From contig JADQBA010000004.1 in NCBI GenBank assembly GCA_016903675.1, positions 62,001 through 126,000 on the forward strand: DNA of 64,000 nucleotides, written 5' to 3'. This document shows positions 15,784 through 24,979 of this stretch, piece after piece (positions within the stretch are counted from its first letter, which is position 1; the number at the start of each line of letters is the position of its first letter). Both the position numbers and the translations under genes were made by a program. Below the pieces are notes generated by a model. The model searched no databases. It saw nothing but the letters and a program-made list of their open reading frames with translations, and had not been told where the DNA came from. Source of the stretch: Stigonema ocellatum SAG 48.90 = DSM 106950. Lineage in GTDB: Bacteria; Cyanobacteriota; Cyanobacteriia; Cyanobacteriales; Nostocaceae.

Positions 15784-16971
15784 ATGAAGATACTAGTACT
15801 GAGTTGGGAGTTTCCGCCTCGCATAGTTGGAGGAATTGCTCGTCATGTCGCCGAGTTGTACCCAGAACTAGTAAAGCTGGGACATGAAGTCCACCTGATG
15901 ACACCAGAGTTTGGTCATGCACCGATGTACGAAGTGGTAGATGGAGTGCGGGTCTATCGTGTACCAGTAGCTGATGGGAACGATTTTTTCCACTGGGTAG
16001 TCAACCTGAATGAGAGTATGGGACTTCAGGGGAGTAAGCTGCTGTTGGAGGAAGGTCCTTTTGACTTAATTCATGCTCATGATTGGGTGGTGGGGGATGG
16101 GGCGATCGCTCTTAAGCATAATTTCAAAATACCCCTCATTGCCACGATTCACGCTACCGAATACGGGCGCTGTAATGGTATACACACAGAAGTTCACCAT
16201 TACATAAATGGCAAAGAAAAACTGCTAGCTGACAACGCTTGGCGGATTATCGTTTGCAGCAACTATATGCGGCGGGAAGTAGAATTGGCACTACACAGTC
16301 CATGGGACAAAATTGATGTCGTGCATAATGGTATTCGACCAGAAAAGAAACAGCACCATCAAAATTTTTCGGCTCTGGATTTTCGCCGCCAGTTTGCCGA
16401 AGATGGTGAAAAAATTGTCTACTATTTAGGGCGCATGACTTATGAGAAGGGTGTATCTGTCTTACTAAGTGCTGCTCCCCAAGTGCTGTCAGAGATGGGA
16501 GGTTACGTTAAGTTTGTTATCATTGGTGGTGGCAAGACTGATCATCTTAAGAAGCAAGCTTGGGACATGGGCATTTGGCATAAGTGCTATTTTACAGGCT
16601 TTATGTCCGACGAGTGTTTAGATAAATTCCAACCCATTGCCGATTGTGCAGTTTTCCCCAGTCTCTATGAACCATTTGGGATTGTGGTATTGGAAAGCTT
16701 CGCTGCTCATGTTCCCGTAGTAGTTTCTGATACAGGTGGATTTCCGGAAATTGTGCAACATACCAAGACGGGTATTGTCACTTACACAAACAATCCACAT
16801 TCCCTAGCATGGGGAATTTTGGAGGTATTGAAAAACCCTGGTTATGGACAATGGCTGAGTGATAATGCTTATCAGGACTTAGAGCAACGCTTCAACTGGT
16901 TGAAATTAGCAAAGCAGACTGAGGATGTTTATAAGCAGGTGGTGGAAGAGCGATCGCACGTAGTTTGGTGA
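15784..16971 (+). CDS. GT4-type glycosyltransferase (GT-B fold)
   Basis: About 395 residues from the ATG at 15784 (GTG 15778 and TTG 15775 are also in frame). The N-terminus MKILVLSWEFPPRIVGGIAR has the nucleotide-sugar GT-B pattern shared with starch synthase-like GT4 enzymes. The C-terminal half has YLGRMTYEKGV and the E-x7-E donor site as PSLYEPFGIVVLESFAA. Acceptor unknown; it is likely a cytoplasmic or membrane-peripheral enzyme of glycan assembly. Monocistronic as far as can be seen. Confidence 0.88.
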   Translation: MKILVLSWEFPPRIVGGIARHVAELYPELVKLGHEVHLMTPEFGHAPMYEVVDGVRVYRVPVADGNDFFHWVVNLNESMGLQGSKLLLEEGPFDLIHAHDWVVGDGAIALKHNFKIPLIATIHATEYGRCNGIHTEVHHYINGKEKLLADNAWRIIVCSNYMRREVELALHSPWDKIDVVHNGIRPEKKQHHQNFSALDFRRQFAEDGEKIVYYLGRMTYEKGVSVLLSAAPQVLSEMGGYVKFVIIGGGKTDHLKKQAWDMGIWHKCYFTGFMSDECLDKFQPIADCAVFPSLYEPFGIVVLESFAAHVPVVVSDTGGFPEIVQHTKTGIVTYTNNPHSLAWGILEVLKNPGYGQWLSDNAYQDLEQRFNWLKLAKQTEDVYKQVVEERSHVVW

Positions 16972-17300
16972 AGGGCGACGATATCCAGGTTCAGAAGCAA
17001 CAGGTGTTGGCAGATCTGCCCACCAAATTTCACCTCGCTGCATCACCAAGCCAGAGCCTTGAACTCAAGTTCAAGGCTCAAAGCTGAAGTCCGTTAAAAC
17101 GGACTAAATTCCTGAAAGTTCTAGTCGGCGGTATGCCGACTTCAGCTATTAGCCTAGGAATTTATTCCTAGGCGTGTGGGTTGCGAGTGAAGAATGAAAT
17201 AGCCCTGCCCATAAGTAGGGGCTACTTGCAATACGCCCGTACTAGGCGCTTGACTACTTGATTTGGGAATAATCAACTCAGTAGGCTTGAGGATGGGGAA
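16972..17300. other. Gene-free stretch with stacked hairpins
   Basis: 17040-17180 contains successive small palindromes: CCTTGAACTCAAGTTCAAGG, AGTCCGTTTTAACGGACT-like, GTCGGCGGTATGCCGAC and CCTAGGAATTTATTCCTAGG. This is typical of cyanobacterial REP clusters (also 26160-26215). No ORF seen. Confidence 0.6.
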
Positions 17301-18431
17301 TTGGGACAAGAAGAACGTGTATATTGTTTAGCTTGGTCGCAAATTTCTGGCATTGGTCCAGTATTGTTACGACGGTTACAAGAACATTTTGGCACACTGA
17401 AAGCGGCTTGGAAAGCTAAGACCCCCGAGTTAGCACAAGTAGAGGGTTTTGGTTTTCAAACCCTGGGAAAGGTGGTGCAACAGCGTTCCCAGTTACATCC
17501 AGAAGAATTTTACGCCTTACACCAGCAGGAAAACCCTTATTTCTGGACACCCGCAGATGCAGAGTATCCCCGCTTGCTGCTAGAAACTCCCAGTCCACCG
17601 GCTGTTTTGTATTATCGGGGTGAGGTGGAACTGCAAGAAAATTTCGGACAAAAACCCATGGTTGGGATTGTTGGGACACGTAAACCTTCGGAGTATGGCA
17701 TCCGTTGGACGCGCAAAATTAGCATGGCTTTGGCTAAAAATGGGTTTACAGTTGTTTCTGGGTTGGCGGAGGGAATCGATACTGAAAGTCACGCCGCTAC
17801 GATGAAAGCAGGGGGACGGACATTGGCAGTTTTAGGCACGGGTGTGGATGTGGTGTATCCCCGGAAAAATATGGAACTGTACAAACAGATTTTGACTCAG
17901 GGGTTAGTACTGAGCGAGTATCCGGCAAAAACGCCTCCTGACCGCACTCATTTTCCTCGTCGTAATCGCATTATTGCAGGTTTAAGTCGTGCTGTGTTGG
18001 TGATGGAAGCACCAATAAAATCCGGTGCATTGATTACAGCTAATTATGCAAATGATTTTGGACGAGATGTTTATGCATTACCAGGAAGACTAGATGACTA
18101 TCCATCTCAAGGATGCTTAAGGTTGTTGAGTCAAGGCGCTGGTCTGATTCTTCAGGAACTAGACGAACTGTTGAAAATGCTGGGAGCAATACCACAACTT
18201 GATGATGTAGAAGTTTCTCCATCACAGCAGGGGTTAAGTTTACCAAGTTTATCACCAGAACTTCAACGGGTAATGGATGCTATCGCCACAGAGTCTTTGC
18301 CCTTCGATTTTATTGTCCAACAAACGGGTATGCCAGCAGGCTCTGTTTCCAGTGCTTTGTTGCAGTTGGAACTCATGGGTTTGGTATCTCAACTGCCGGG
18401 AATGCGATATCAAAGGTGTTTATATCAGTAA
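17301..18431 (+). CDS. dprA: DNA-processing protein DprA
   Basis: 376 residues from TTG 17301 (no nearby in-frame ATG). Helix-hairpin-helix-like SAM part, then the Rossmann DprA core: VGIVGTRKPSEYG, VVSGLAEGIDTESHAAT, AVLGTGVDVVYP, FPRRNRIIAGLS and ALPGRL, with a winged-helix C-terminal domain (FDFIVQQTGMPAGSVSSALL). DprA loads RecA on incoming single-stranded DNA in natural transformation. No other competence genes lie nearby. Confidence 0.95.
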   Translation: MGQEERVYCLAWSQISGIGPVLLRRLQEHFGTLKAAWKAKTPELAQVEGFGFQTLGKVVQQRSQLHPEEFYALHQQENPYFWTPADAEYPRLLLETPSPPAVLYYRGEVELQENFGQKPMVGIVGTRKPSEYGIRWTRKISMALAKNGFTVVSGLAEGIDTESHAATMKAGGRTLAVLGTGVDVVYPRKNMELYKQILTQGLVLSEYPAKTPPDRTHFPRRNRIIAGLSRAVLVMEAPIKSGALITANYANDFGRDVYALPGRLDDYPSQGCLRLLSQGAGLILQELDELLKMLGAIPQLDDVEVSPSQQGLSLPSLSPELQRVMDAIATESLPFDFIVQQTGMPAGSVSSALLQLELMGLVSQLPGMRYQRCLYQ

Positions 18432-18499
18432 ACCAAAAAGTTTTCCCAAGAGGGCAATGCCTGCGCCTACGCTAAATATTTTGTAGCTTATGATACTTT

Positions 18500-18655
18500 T
18501 TACGGAGCGCATACGGCGAAGCGGCCACGCAGTTCTGTTCGCACCTCATCAATGTCTTGCACCAGCCCCGCTTCGGCATCGGCAACGCCCCACGCAATGG
18601 CAGTATCGAGCCATTCAAACCTGTTATTATAAAGGCGGTGGAGTCTTTTTGCCAT
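18500..18655 (-). pseudogene. Possible antitoxin remnant
   Basis: 51 residues (MAKRLHRLYNNRFEWLDTAI then GVADAEAGLVQDIDEVRTEL). The end resembles the C-terminal part of ribbon-helix-helix or ParD-like antitoxins, where AG..(D/E)EV..EL is common. It lacks the DNA-binding part and any toxin. It begins at the nudC start on the opposite strand. It may be a shadow frame; weak call. Confidence 0.25.
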
Positions 18656-19478
18656 GTATCGAACCTTTATTCCTGGCGTTACCCCACCCACAGAACAGTC
18701 TCGACCGGCTTGGTGGTTTGCTTTTGTGGGTAATAAGCTGCTGATTCAAAGCGTTGGAACTAGGAGCCTGATTCCTAGTCTGATCAACCTGGTAGACATT
18801 GGACTTATGCCAGTGCGTACACAATTTCTCGGCACCCTTGACCATCAGGAGTGCTATGGTGCTGAAATGCCTAAGGATACCATCCCTCCCCTAGGCATGG
18901 CTTTCAAAGGACTTCGTGAGCTTTCCAGTAGTTTAGAAGAAGACTTTTTTGCTGTTAGTGGTCGTGCATTTCAGATTGTAGAATGGGATCGCACCCACCA
19001 ATACTGTGGTTACTGTGCAACCAAGACAATACAGTTACCATCCAAGCGTGCTAAGTGCTGCCCTAATTGTGGGTTAGTCAATTATCCTCGCCTCTCACCC
19101 GCAGTCATTGTTCTAGTATCTCGCGGTGAGGAGTTATTGTTGGCTCGGGCTAACAGGTTTCCAGAATCTATGTACAGTGTACTGGCCGGTTTTGTTGAAC
19201 CTGGAGAATCTCTTGAGGAAACCGTGATGCGTGAAGTCCGTGAGGAAACAGGGATTGAGGTCAAGGATATCCGCTATTTTGGCTCTCAACCTTGGCCATT
19301 TCCAAATTCGTTGATGATTGGGTTTACAGCAGGCTATGCTGGTGGTGAAATTGTCATTGATCAGCTTGAGTTGACGGATGCTGCCTGGTTCAGCAAAGAT
19401 AATTTGCCCCAGATTCCGCCAAAGTTGAGCATTGCCCGAAAACTAATAGATTCGTTTCTATCTGATTCTCAAAGTTAA
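18654..19478 (+). CDS. nudC: NADH pyrophosphatase NudC (Nudix hydrolase)
   Basis: 274 residues. Zinc ribbon CGYC...CCPNCG, then the Nudix box GFVEPGESLEETVMREVREE and the NADH-specific SQPWPFPNSLM motif that defines NudC. The enzyme splits NAD(H) into NMN(H) and AMP, and homologues remove NAD caps from RNA. A small hairpin with a T run follows at 19499-19520. Confidence 0.95.
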   Translation: MYRTFIPGVTPPTEQSRPAWWFAFVGNKLLIQSVGTRSLIPSLINLVDIGLMPVRTQFLGTLDHQECYGAEMPKDTIPPLGMAFKGLRELSSSLEEDFFAVSGRAFQIVEWDRTHQYCGYCATKTIQLPSKRAKCCPNCGLVNYPRLSPAVIVLVSRGEELLLARANRFPESMYSVLAGFVEPGESLEETVMREVREETGIEVKDIRYFGSQPWPFPNSLMIGFTAGYAGGEIVIDQLELTDAAWFSKDNLPQIPPKLSIARKLIDSFLSDSQS

Positions 19479-19498
19479 CTTATTGAAATTGGGCTAAC

Positions 19499-19520
19499 AA
19501 CCAAGCAACCACTTGGTTTT
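19499..19520 (+). terminator. Probable terminator of nudC
   Basis: AACCAAG / CTTGGTT stem with a six-base loop followed by TTTT, 20 bp after the nudC stop. Short but well placed. Confidence 0.5.
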
Positions 19521-19551
19521 GATTCATTTGACGAGTACACTGGAAAGCTTC

Positions 19552-19961
19552 TAGGACTTACGCACTTTACACATTGACCATCATGTGCAGGGCAAGCTTA
19601 TTAAGCTAAAAGTCTTACCCTGCCTCGTTCCCAGGCAGAGCCTGGGAATGCGTTCCAGGAGGCTCTGCCTAGGCTGTTGACTTTGATGTAATTTACTCGT
19701 TTAATCCTCATACACTTCCCTGGTTCCCAGCCTGAGGCTGGGAACCCATTCTAGGAGGCTCTGCCTCCAGTTTAGAATCAGAAACAGCTGACACAAAAAC
19801 TGCATGAAATTTTTCCCTCGAAAAAGGCACAGAGTCAACAGCCTAGGCTCTGCCTCCCGGTTTGACGGGAGGCAGAGCCGGACATAAAAGCATTACAAGG
19901 CAGCAGCCCCGTAACGAGAGATAATGCACAGTTGGTTCTCACTGTCAATGCGTAAGTCCTA
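19552..19961. repeat. MITE (TIR TAGGACTTACGCA) with a nested insertion
   Basis: Ends TAGGACTTACGCA and TGCGTAAGTCCTA are perfect inverted repeats. The body has CTCGTTCCCAGGC and GGCTCTGCCT palindromes and ACAAGGC...TAACGAGA near the right end, as in the copies at 21468-21679, 55526-55749 and 56681-56903. This copy is about 180 bp longer because another element is inserted at 19669-19846. Confidence 0.85.
19669..19846. repeat. Nested element inside the MITE, flanked by CTAG
   Basis: Ends GGCTGTTGACT and AGTCAACAGCC are inverted, with CTAG on both sides, a plausible 4-bp target duplication (or part of the TIR). Removing it restores a MITE of the usual length. It carries its own GTTCCCAGCCTGAGGCTGGG palindrome. 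Confidence 0.7.
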
Positions 19962-20793
19962 GCTTCTTCTAACAGGGAAATAGCTAATCCTGGTAAGATT
20001 TGAGACTCAGTTATCCGTGCTATCGTGGGCGATCGCCGTGAGGTGGGTTTCGATGTCGAACTCGTTGACGCTTGGATTGGGTTAAAGCCTGTGGATGAAT
20101 CTCTTGCAGTTGTCACCGAAAATCTGATCAGCCAAGATTTGCAAGCATTGTGCTCACGATCATAAGCACAGCCATGAGCACAGTTATGATAGCGGTTCTT
20201 GCAAGCATTAGTGGTTCGTCAGAGCCAATTTTTGAAAAGCCCTCCCAGACTTCAGTCTGGGGCTACAGGAACATGAGCTTGTTGGGAAGTGGCTTTTAAT
20301 CGCGTTGCCCGATAATCCAGCAGCGAGACACCATTGCACAAAGGATTGCTCATAGAGCAGACGATCGCGTTTTAGGGATATTCAGCAAATATCTCCGCTT
20401 TTTCCGACTCGCTCAGCTCGTGTTGACGGCTTTGCAGGGAAATATTCCAAACATCAACAGCTATAAGTCTGCAAACTTATCTGTTGTACTATTGAAGCTC
20501 GTGCCAACCACATCAAGACATTAGAGGATAAGTTAAAGTCAGCTACACAACTTCTATCCTAGGTGGGAATTAATGTCACCTAGAATATCTCCTTCTTTGT
20601 AGATAACGTGGTGTACTTAATACGAAAGAATTAGGATGTCAATTAAATAGCAAATGTCACGTTTAGATGGAACAAGCTTCCATGTACATAGAGAGTATAA
20701 AACTATTACACCAGAATCACATTTATACCATTTTTTTATGCTTCAATATATATTGAAGACAAGTGTATTGAATCTTATGGAGAACTAGCTTCA
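19962..20793. other. Gene-free stretch with possible coding scraps
   Basis: A 52-codon open frame ending at about 20165 (VIRAIVGDRREVGFDVELVD then AWIGLKPVDE) has protein-like composition but no start and no recognised family. Another short frame near 20490-20560 ends TLEDKLKSATQLLS. These may be gene remnants. The last 150 bp before 20794 are AT-rich and probably hold the promoter of the next gene. Confidence 0.35.
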
Positions 20794-21465
20794 ATGTTTA
20801 TTTCCCAAGGCTGGCAGCATAAAACTATCACATTCATAGCATTAGGAACGATCTCAACGGCAAATCTACAAATTCCAATTTCTCATCCTGCCCAAGCAGC
20901 AACCAAGTTCCATGCTGTCGGGCAAAAAGTTGCCCAATCCAATCGGCTTGAAGTTAGAGATGGAACTGTAATTCCAATTCAATACAACAAAGCCGAGAAA
21001 GTGATTATTACTCCTGACGAAACACAATCTTTGACTCTGACTGTGGCAAGAGACATTCGTACAGGCTCTGGTAGAGTTGCCATTCCCGCTGGTAGTAAGA
21101 TTGAGGGCAAGCTGAAGCCAGTATCAGATGGTACTCAGTTTGTGGCTCAAACACTTGTACTTAATAGCAGTAATCAACGTTTATCGATTGATGCCACCTC
21201 TAGGGTCGTGACTAGAAAACAAACAATCACTAATAAAAACGATTCTGATATCACTAAAGGCGCTATAGTTGGTGCTGGAGCAGCAGCTTTGCTTGGTCAA
21301 ATATTTGGCGGCAGAATAAGAATTGGAGAAGTTTTAGGTGGTGGGGCAACGGGTGCTCTAGCAGGAACGCTGTTGAGAGGTAGTAAACGTAAGGAAGTAG
21401 TTCTCATCTATCCCAATAGAGATTTGAAATTAACTGTAAACTCTAATTTAGTGATTTATGAGTAA
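20794..21465 (+). CDS. Secreted/envelope protein with glycine-zipper segment
   Basis: 223 residues. Signal peptide ending near AQAA (about residue 35). Then a beta-rich domain with VARDIRTGSGRVAIPAGSKI, similar in style to the C-terminal TrbI/VirB10-like or GspC-like beta domains often annotated in cyanobacteria. Next a glycine-zipper helix (GAIVGAGAAALLGQIFGG, GGGATGALAGTLL) and a final beta part. Probably periplasmic or outer-membrane associated. A MITE starts 3 bp after the stop. Confidence 0.7.
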   Translation: MFISQGWQHKTITFIALGTISTANLQIPISHPAQAATKFHAVGQKVAQSNRLEVRDGTVIPIQYNKAEKVIITPDETQSLTLTVARDIRTGSGRVAIPAGSKIEGKLKPVSDGTQFVAQTLVLNSSNQRLSIDATSRVVTRKQTITNKNDSDITKGAIVGAGAAALLGQIFGGRIRIGEVLGGGATGALAGTLLRGSKRKEVVLIYPNRDLKLTVNSNLVIYE

Positions 21466-21467
21466 CC

Positions 21468-21679
21468 TAGGACTTACGCACTTTACAAATCAATCATCAT
21501 GTGTATAACGAAATTCCGCCGTTTGCCTCGTTCCCAGCCTCAGGCTGGGAATGTGATTAAGGGAGGCTCTGCCTCCCCTCCAATCGGGAGGCAGAGCCTC
21601 TTTTGAAGAACATTACAAGGCAGAGCCTTGTAACGAGAAATATACATAGTTTATTCTTTTTGTCAATGCGTAAGTCCTA
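21468..21679. repeat. MITE, TIR TAGGACTTACGCA
   Basis: A complete copy with ends TAGGACTTACGCAC and GCGTAAGTCCTA and inner CTCGTTCCCAGCC, GGCTCTGCCTCCC and ACAAGGCAGAGCCTTGTAAC palindromes. It lies between the envelope gene and the phytochrome gene. Confidence 0.88.
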
Positions 21680-21916
21680 TTATATTTGAGGGAACTTGTC
21701 AAATTTCAGACATGACTAAAACAGAATGTGGGATTGAATACACATAGGCAGTTTATTGTCAATGCGTAATTAATGACTAAATTATTGTTGTTAATATTTT
21801 TTACATACTTAGAAATTTTCCTGCCGACCTACTTATATTTGAGGGAACTTCTCAGCAAGTATCAGTTTGAGCGAATCCTTCAACTGATTCAAGGCAATTC
21901 TGCTTTTACTTCAGGT

Positions 21917-24900
21917 ATGCAGTCACCAAATCCGATCTCACTTTCCTCACTCACGCCTTCAGCACTGACCACTTTAGAAGTGTGCAGTGATGAATCGGTG
22001 TATGCTCCCGGTCATATTCAGCCGCATGGAATCTTGCTGATGCTGCAAGAGCCACACCTCAGAATCTTGCAGATGAGTGAAAATGTGGAACAGTTTTTTG
22101 GGATTTCGGCAGAAGCATTGCTGGGTCAACCCTTGCAACGGTTGTTTTCCCGCGAGCAAGTGCAGCGACTTGCTGGCTACCTGGCTCAAGATAACTTGGA
22201 GCGTTGCAATCCGTTTAAGCTAGAAACGCGGCGGAGGGTTGCCCAGACTAATTGGCAACGGAAAAATCAGACATTTAGAGGTGTGATGTACCGGATGGTA
22301 GATGGGTTGATCCTGGAACTAGAACCTCAGCCATCCAGCAACAGCACCCATTCAAACGAGTTCTATCACCGCCTGCAAGCTGCGATCGCCAATCTCCGTA
22401 ATGCCACTAACCTGAAAAATATGGCTCAAACCCTTGCCAGAGAGGTAAAAGCAATAACTGGGTTTGATCGGGTTATGATCTATCGCTTTAAGGCAGACAA
22501 TAGTGGTGTGGTGATTGCGGAGGAGAAACAGAGGCATTTAAAAAGCTACTTGGGACTGCACTATATGGCGACAGATATTCCCACGCCAGCCCGCAAGTTG
22601 TTTTGCCGCAAGCGGATGCGATTCATTCCCGATGTCAATTACACCCCTATCCCCCTGATTCCCACCAACCATCCTCTGACGGATACACCCCTTGATCTGA
22701 GTGATTCTGTGTTACGAGGAGTGTCTCACTATCACATTGAATACTTACAGAATATGGGGGTTGCTGGGTCAATGTCGATTTCATTGCTCGACGACAAACG
22801 CCTCTGGGGATTAATTGCCTGTCACCACTCCAGCCCGAAACTAGTGGATGATGAAACTCGCAAAGCCTGTGAATTGTTAGGACAGTTTGCCTCGATTGAA
22901 CTGGTGCATAAGCAAGAACAAGAATTGCATTTTTACCGAACACGGGTGAAAAGGATTCAGGATCAACTGCAACAGAATTTATTAGAGGAGTGCAATTTTA
23001 TTGAGCAAGTGTTGAGCCGAAATACTTTTCAATTACTCGAGCTAGTTCATGCTCAAGGAGCGGCGATTTCACTTGACGGTCATCTGACATTACTTGGTCA
23101 AACGCCATCGATTACCCAGATGCAGGAACTTTTGAGGTGGTTGGTGCAACACCAGGAAAAACAAGTGTTTGCTACCGATTCTCTCTCACGTTTATATCCA
23201 GAAGCGGAGGCATTTAAAGATCAAGCTAGCGGCATTCTGGCAATTTCAATTTTATTCAACCATGTTTTACGAAAGTCTTACCACATGATCTGGTTTCGAC
23301 CGGAGCAAATCCAGACAGTGAATTGGGTGGGCAACCCCGAAGATACGGTGAAAATCAACGAAATTGGAGAGATGGAATTGTGTCCCCGGAAGTCGTTTGA
23401 ACTGTGGAAGGAAACCGTGAGAGAAACTTCCTTGCCTTGGGAGATTGTGGAACTGGAAGCCGCTACTGAGATGCGAAATACGCTGATGTTGGCACTGCTG
23501 GAGTTTTCCCAGATAGCCCTAGAACAAGTCGCAGAACAAACCGCGATCGCCAACCGCGCCAAAAGCCAGTTCCTCGCTAAAATGAGCCACGAACTGCGGA
23601 CTCCCCTCAATGCCATTTTGGGATTTACTCAGTTGATGAACCGCAGCAACAGGATTCCATCTGAGTTTCAAGAGCATTTAAGCATCATCAGCCGCAGTGG
23701 AGAACACTTGCTAACCTTGATCAACGATGTACTGGAAATATCCAAAATTGAAGCGGGTCATTTACAGCTAAAGGAAAACTGTTTCGATTTGCATCAGCTA
23801 ATCGACTCTATCAGAGATATGGTTGCCCTCAAAGCTTTAAATAAAGGAATTGATATCAAAACAGAGCGGTATACCAACGTTCCTCGCTATGTGTATGGTG
23901 ACGAATCAAAACTGCAACAAATTCTGCTCAACCTATTAAGCAATGCGATCAAATTTACGACAACAGGCAGTATCATCCTGCGATTACAAGCTTTCACCGT
24001 TCAAGTGTGCACTAACTCTACCGATGATTCCAAACCAATCATCACCCTTCATGTGGAAGTTGAAGACACTGGATGTGGTATCGCTGACTCCGATCTGGAG
24101 ATTGTGTTTGAAGCCTTCATGCAAACACAACGAGGTTCCCCTACTCAAGGTACAGGCTTAGGCTTATCGATTAGCCGTCAGTTTGCCCATTTAATGGGTG
24201 GTGATATTACAGTGCGAAGCATCCTGAATCAGGGGTCAACCTTCATTTGTGAGGTTTTACTGAGTCTGGCAAGCTCAGAAGATATCATTCCCCCTGCAAC
24301 GACTCGCACTGTGATCGGACTGGAACCAGGACAGCCCACTTATCGCATTCTGGTGGTGGAAGACGTGAAAGAAAATAGACAGTTGCTCGTCAGGCTATTG
24401 AAATCAGTTGGGTTCGAGGTCTGTGCAGCCCAGAATGGGAATGAGGCGATCGCTCTGTGGTCAGAATGGCATCCCCACCTGATTTTGATGGACATTCAAA
24501 TGCCGGGAATTGATGGCCACGAAACTACGCGGCAAATTCGAGGCAGGGAAGCAGGTAAAGACGTGGTGATTATTGCGCTGACAGCCTATGCCTTTGAGCA
24601 AGACTACACCACCAGCATTCAGGCAGGTTGCGACGACCACATGACCAAACCATTTCTAGAAACTGCCCTATTTGATAAGATGGCAAAGTACTTGGGAGTT
24701 CGCTACCGCTACCGCGAAGAAGTTTTACCAGGGCTAGACCAGCAAACCTTAGTTCAGAAATCCCTAACCGCCAAAGATTTACAAGTAATGTCCCCAGAGT
24801 GGATTATTCAGGCGCATCAAGCAGCTCTGGATCTCGACGATGCCAAACTCTACAATCTCATCGTTCAAATCCCCAACCAGGAGCAATTTCTCGCTGATGC

Positions 24901-24979
24901 TCTGAAATATCTGGTGGATAACTTCCAGCTTGAGGCGATCGCTGATCTAACTAAAACTCAGGAAAAAGACCATGGCTAA
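21917..24979 (+). CDS. Bacteriophytochrome hybrid histidine kinase
   Basis: 1020 residues from the ATG at 21917; the frame is open to 21773, but the extra hydrophobic 48 residues are atypical and this start puts Cys23 where biliverdin-binding Cys24 sits in DrBphP (CSDESVYAPGHIQPHG). Order: PAS, GAF (YMATDIPTPAR; SHYHIEYLQ has no Cph1-type Cys), PHY (WFRPEQIQTVNWVGNP, PRKSFELW tongue), HisKA (His in KMSHELRTPLN, about residue 558), HATPase (N box NLLSNAIKF, GTGLGLS) and a receiver (Asp near 859 in LMDIQMPG, Lys in MTKPF). It is a red/far-red sensor phosphorelay kinase. It overlaps the next gene by 8 bp. Confidence 0.93.
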   Translation: MQSPNPISLSSLTPSALTTLEVCSDESVYAPGHIQPHGILLMLQEPHLRILQMSENVEQFFGISAEALLGQPLQRLFSREQVQRLAGYLAQDNLERCNPFKLETRRRVAQTNWQRKNQTFRGVMYRMVDGLILELEPQPSSNSTHSNEFYHRLQAAIANLRNATNLKNMAQTLAREVKAITGFDRVMIYRFKADNSGVVIAEEKQRHLKSYLGLHYMATDIPTPARKLFCRKRMRFIPDVNYTPIPLIPTNHPLTDTPLDLSDSVLRGVSHYHIEYLQNMGVAGSMSISLLDDKRLWGLIACHHSSPKLVDDETRKACELLGQFASIELVHKQEQELHFYRTRVKRIQDQLQQNLLEECNFIEQVLSRNTFQLLELVHAQGAAISLDGHLTLLGQTPSITQMQELLRWLVQHQEKQVFATDSLSRLYPEAEAFKDQASGILAISILFNHVLRKSYHMIWFRPEQIQTVNWVGNPEDTVKINEIGEMELCPRKSFELWKETVRETSLPWEIVELEAATEMRNTLMLALLEFSQIALEQVAEQTAIANRAKSQFLAKMSHELRTPLNAILGFTQLMNRSNRIPSEFQEHLSIISRSGEHLLTLINDVLEISKIEAGHLQLKENCFDLHQLIDSIRDMVALKALNKGIDIKTERYTNVPRYVYGDESKLQQILLNLLSNAIKFTTTGSIILRLQAFTVQVCTNSTDDSKPIITLHVEVEDTGCGIADSDLEIVFEAFMQTQRGSPTQGTGLGLSISRQFAHLMGGDITVRSILNQGSTFICEVLLSLASSEDIIPPATTRTVIGLEPGQPTYRILVVEDVKENRQLLVRLLKSVGFEVCAAQNGNEAIALWSEWHPHLILMDIQMPGIDGHETTRQIRGREAGKDVVIIALTAYAFEQDYTTSIQAGCDDHMTKPFLETALFDKMAKYLGVRYRYREEVLPGLDQQTLVQKSLTAKDLQVMSPEWIIQAHQAALDLDDAKLYNLIVQIPNQEQFLADALKYLVDNFQLEAIADLTKTQEKDHG

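Noticed and set aside
18490..18744. 84-aa plus-strand ORF overlapping the start of nudC
   Set aside because: It runs out of frame through the clear NudC N-terminus and has no homology features.
21773..21916. 48-residue hydrophobic N-terminal extension of the phytochrome
   Set aside because: It would put the chromophore Cys near residue 71 and add a membrane helix not expected in this family; the ATG at 21917 fits better, though the extension cannot be excluded.
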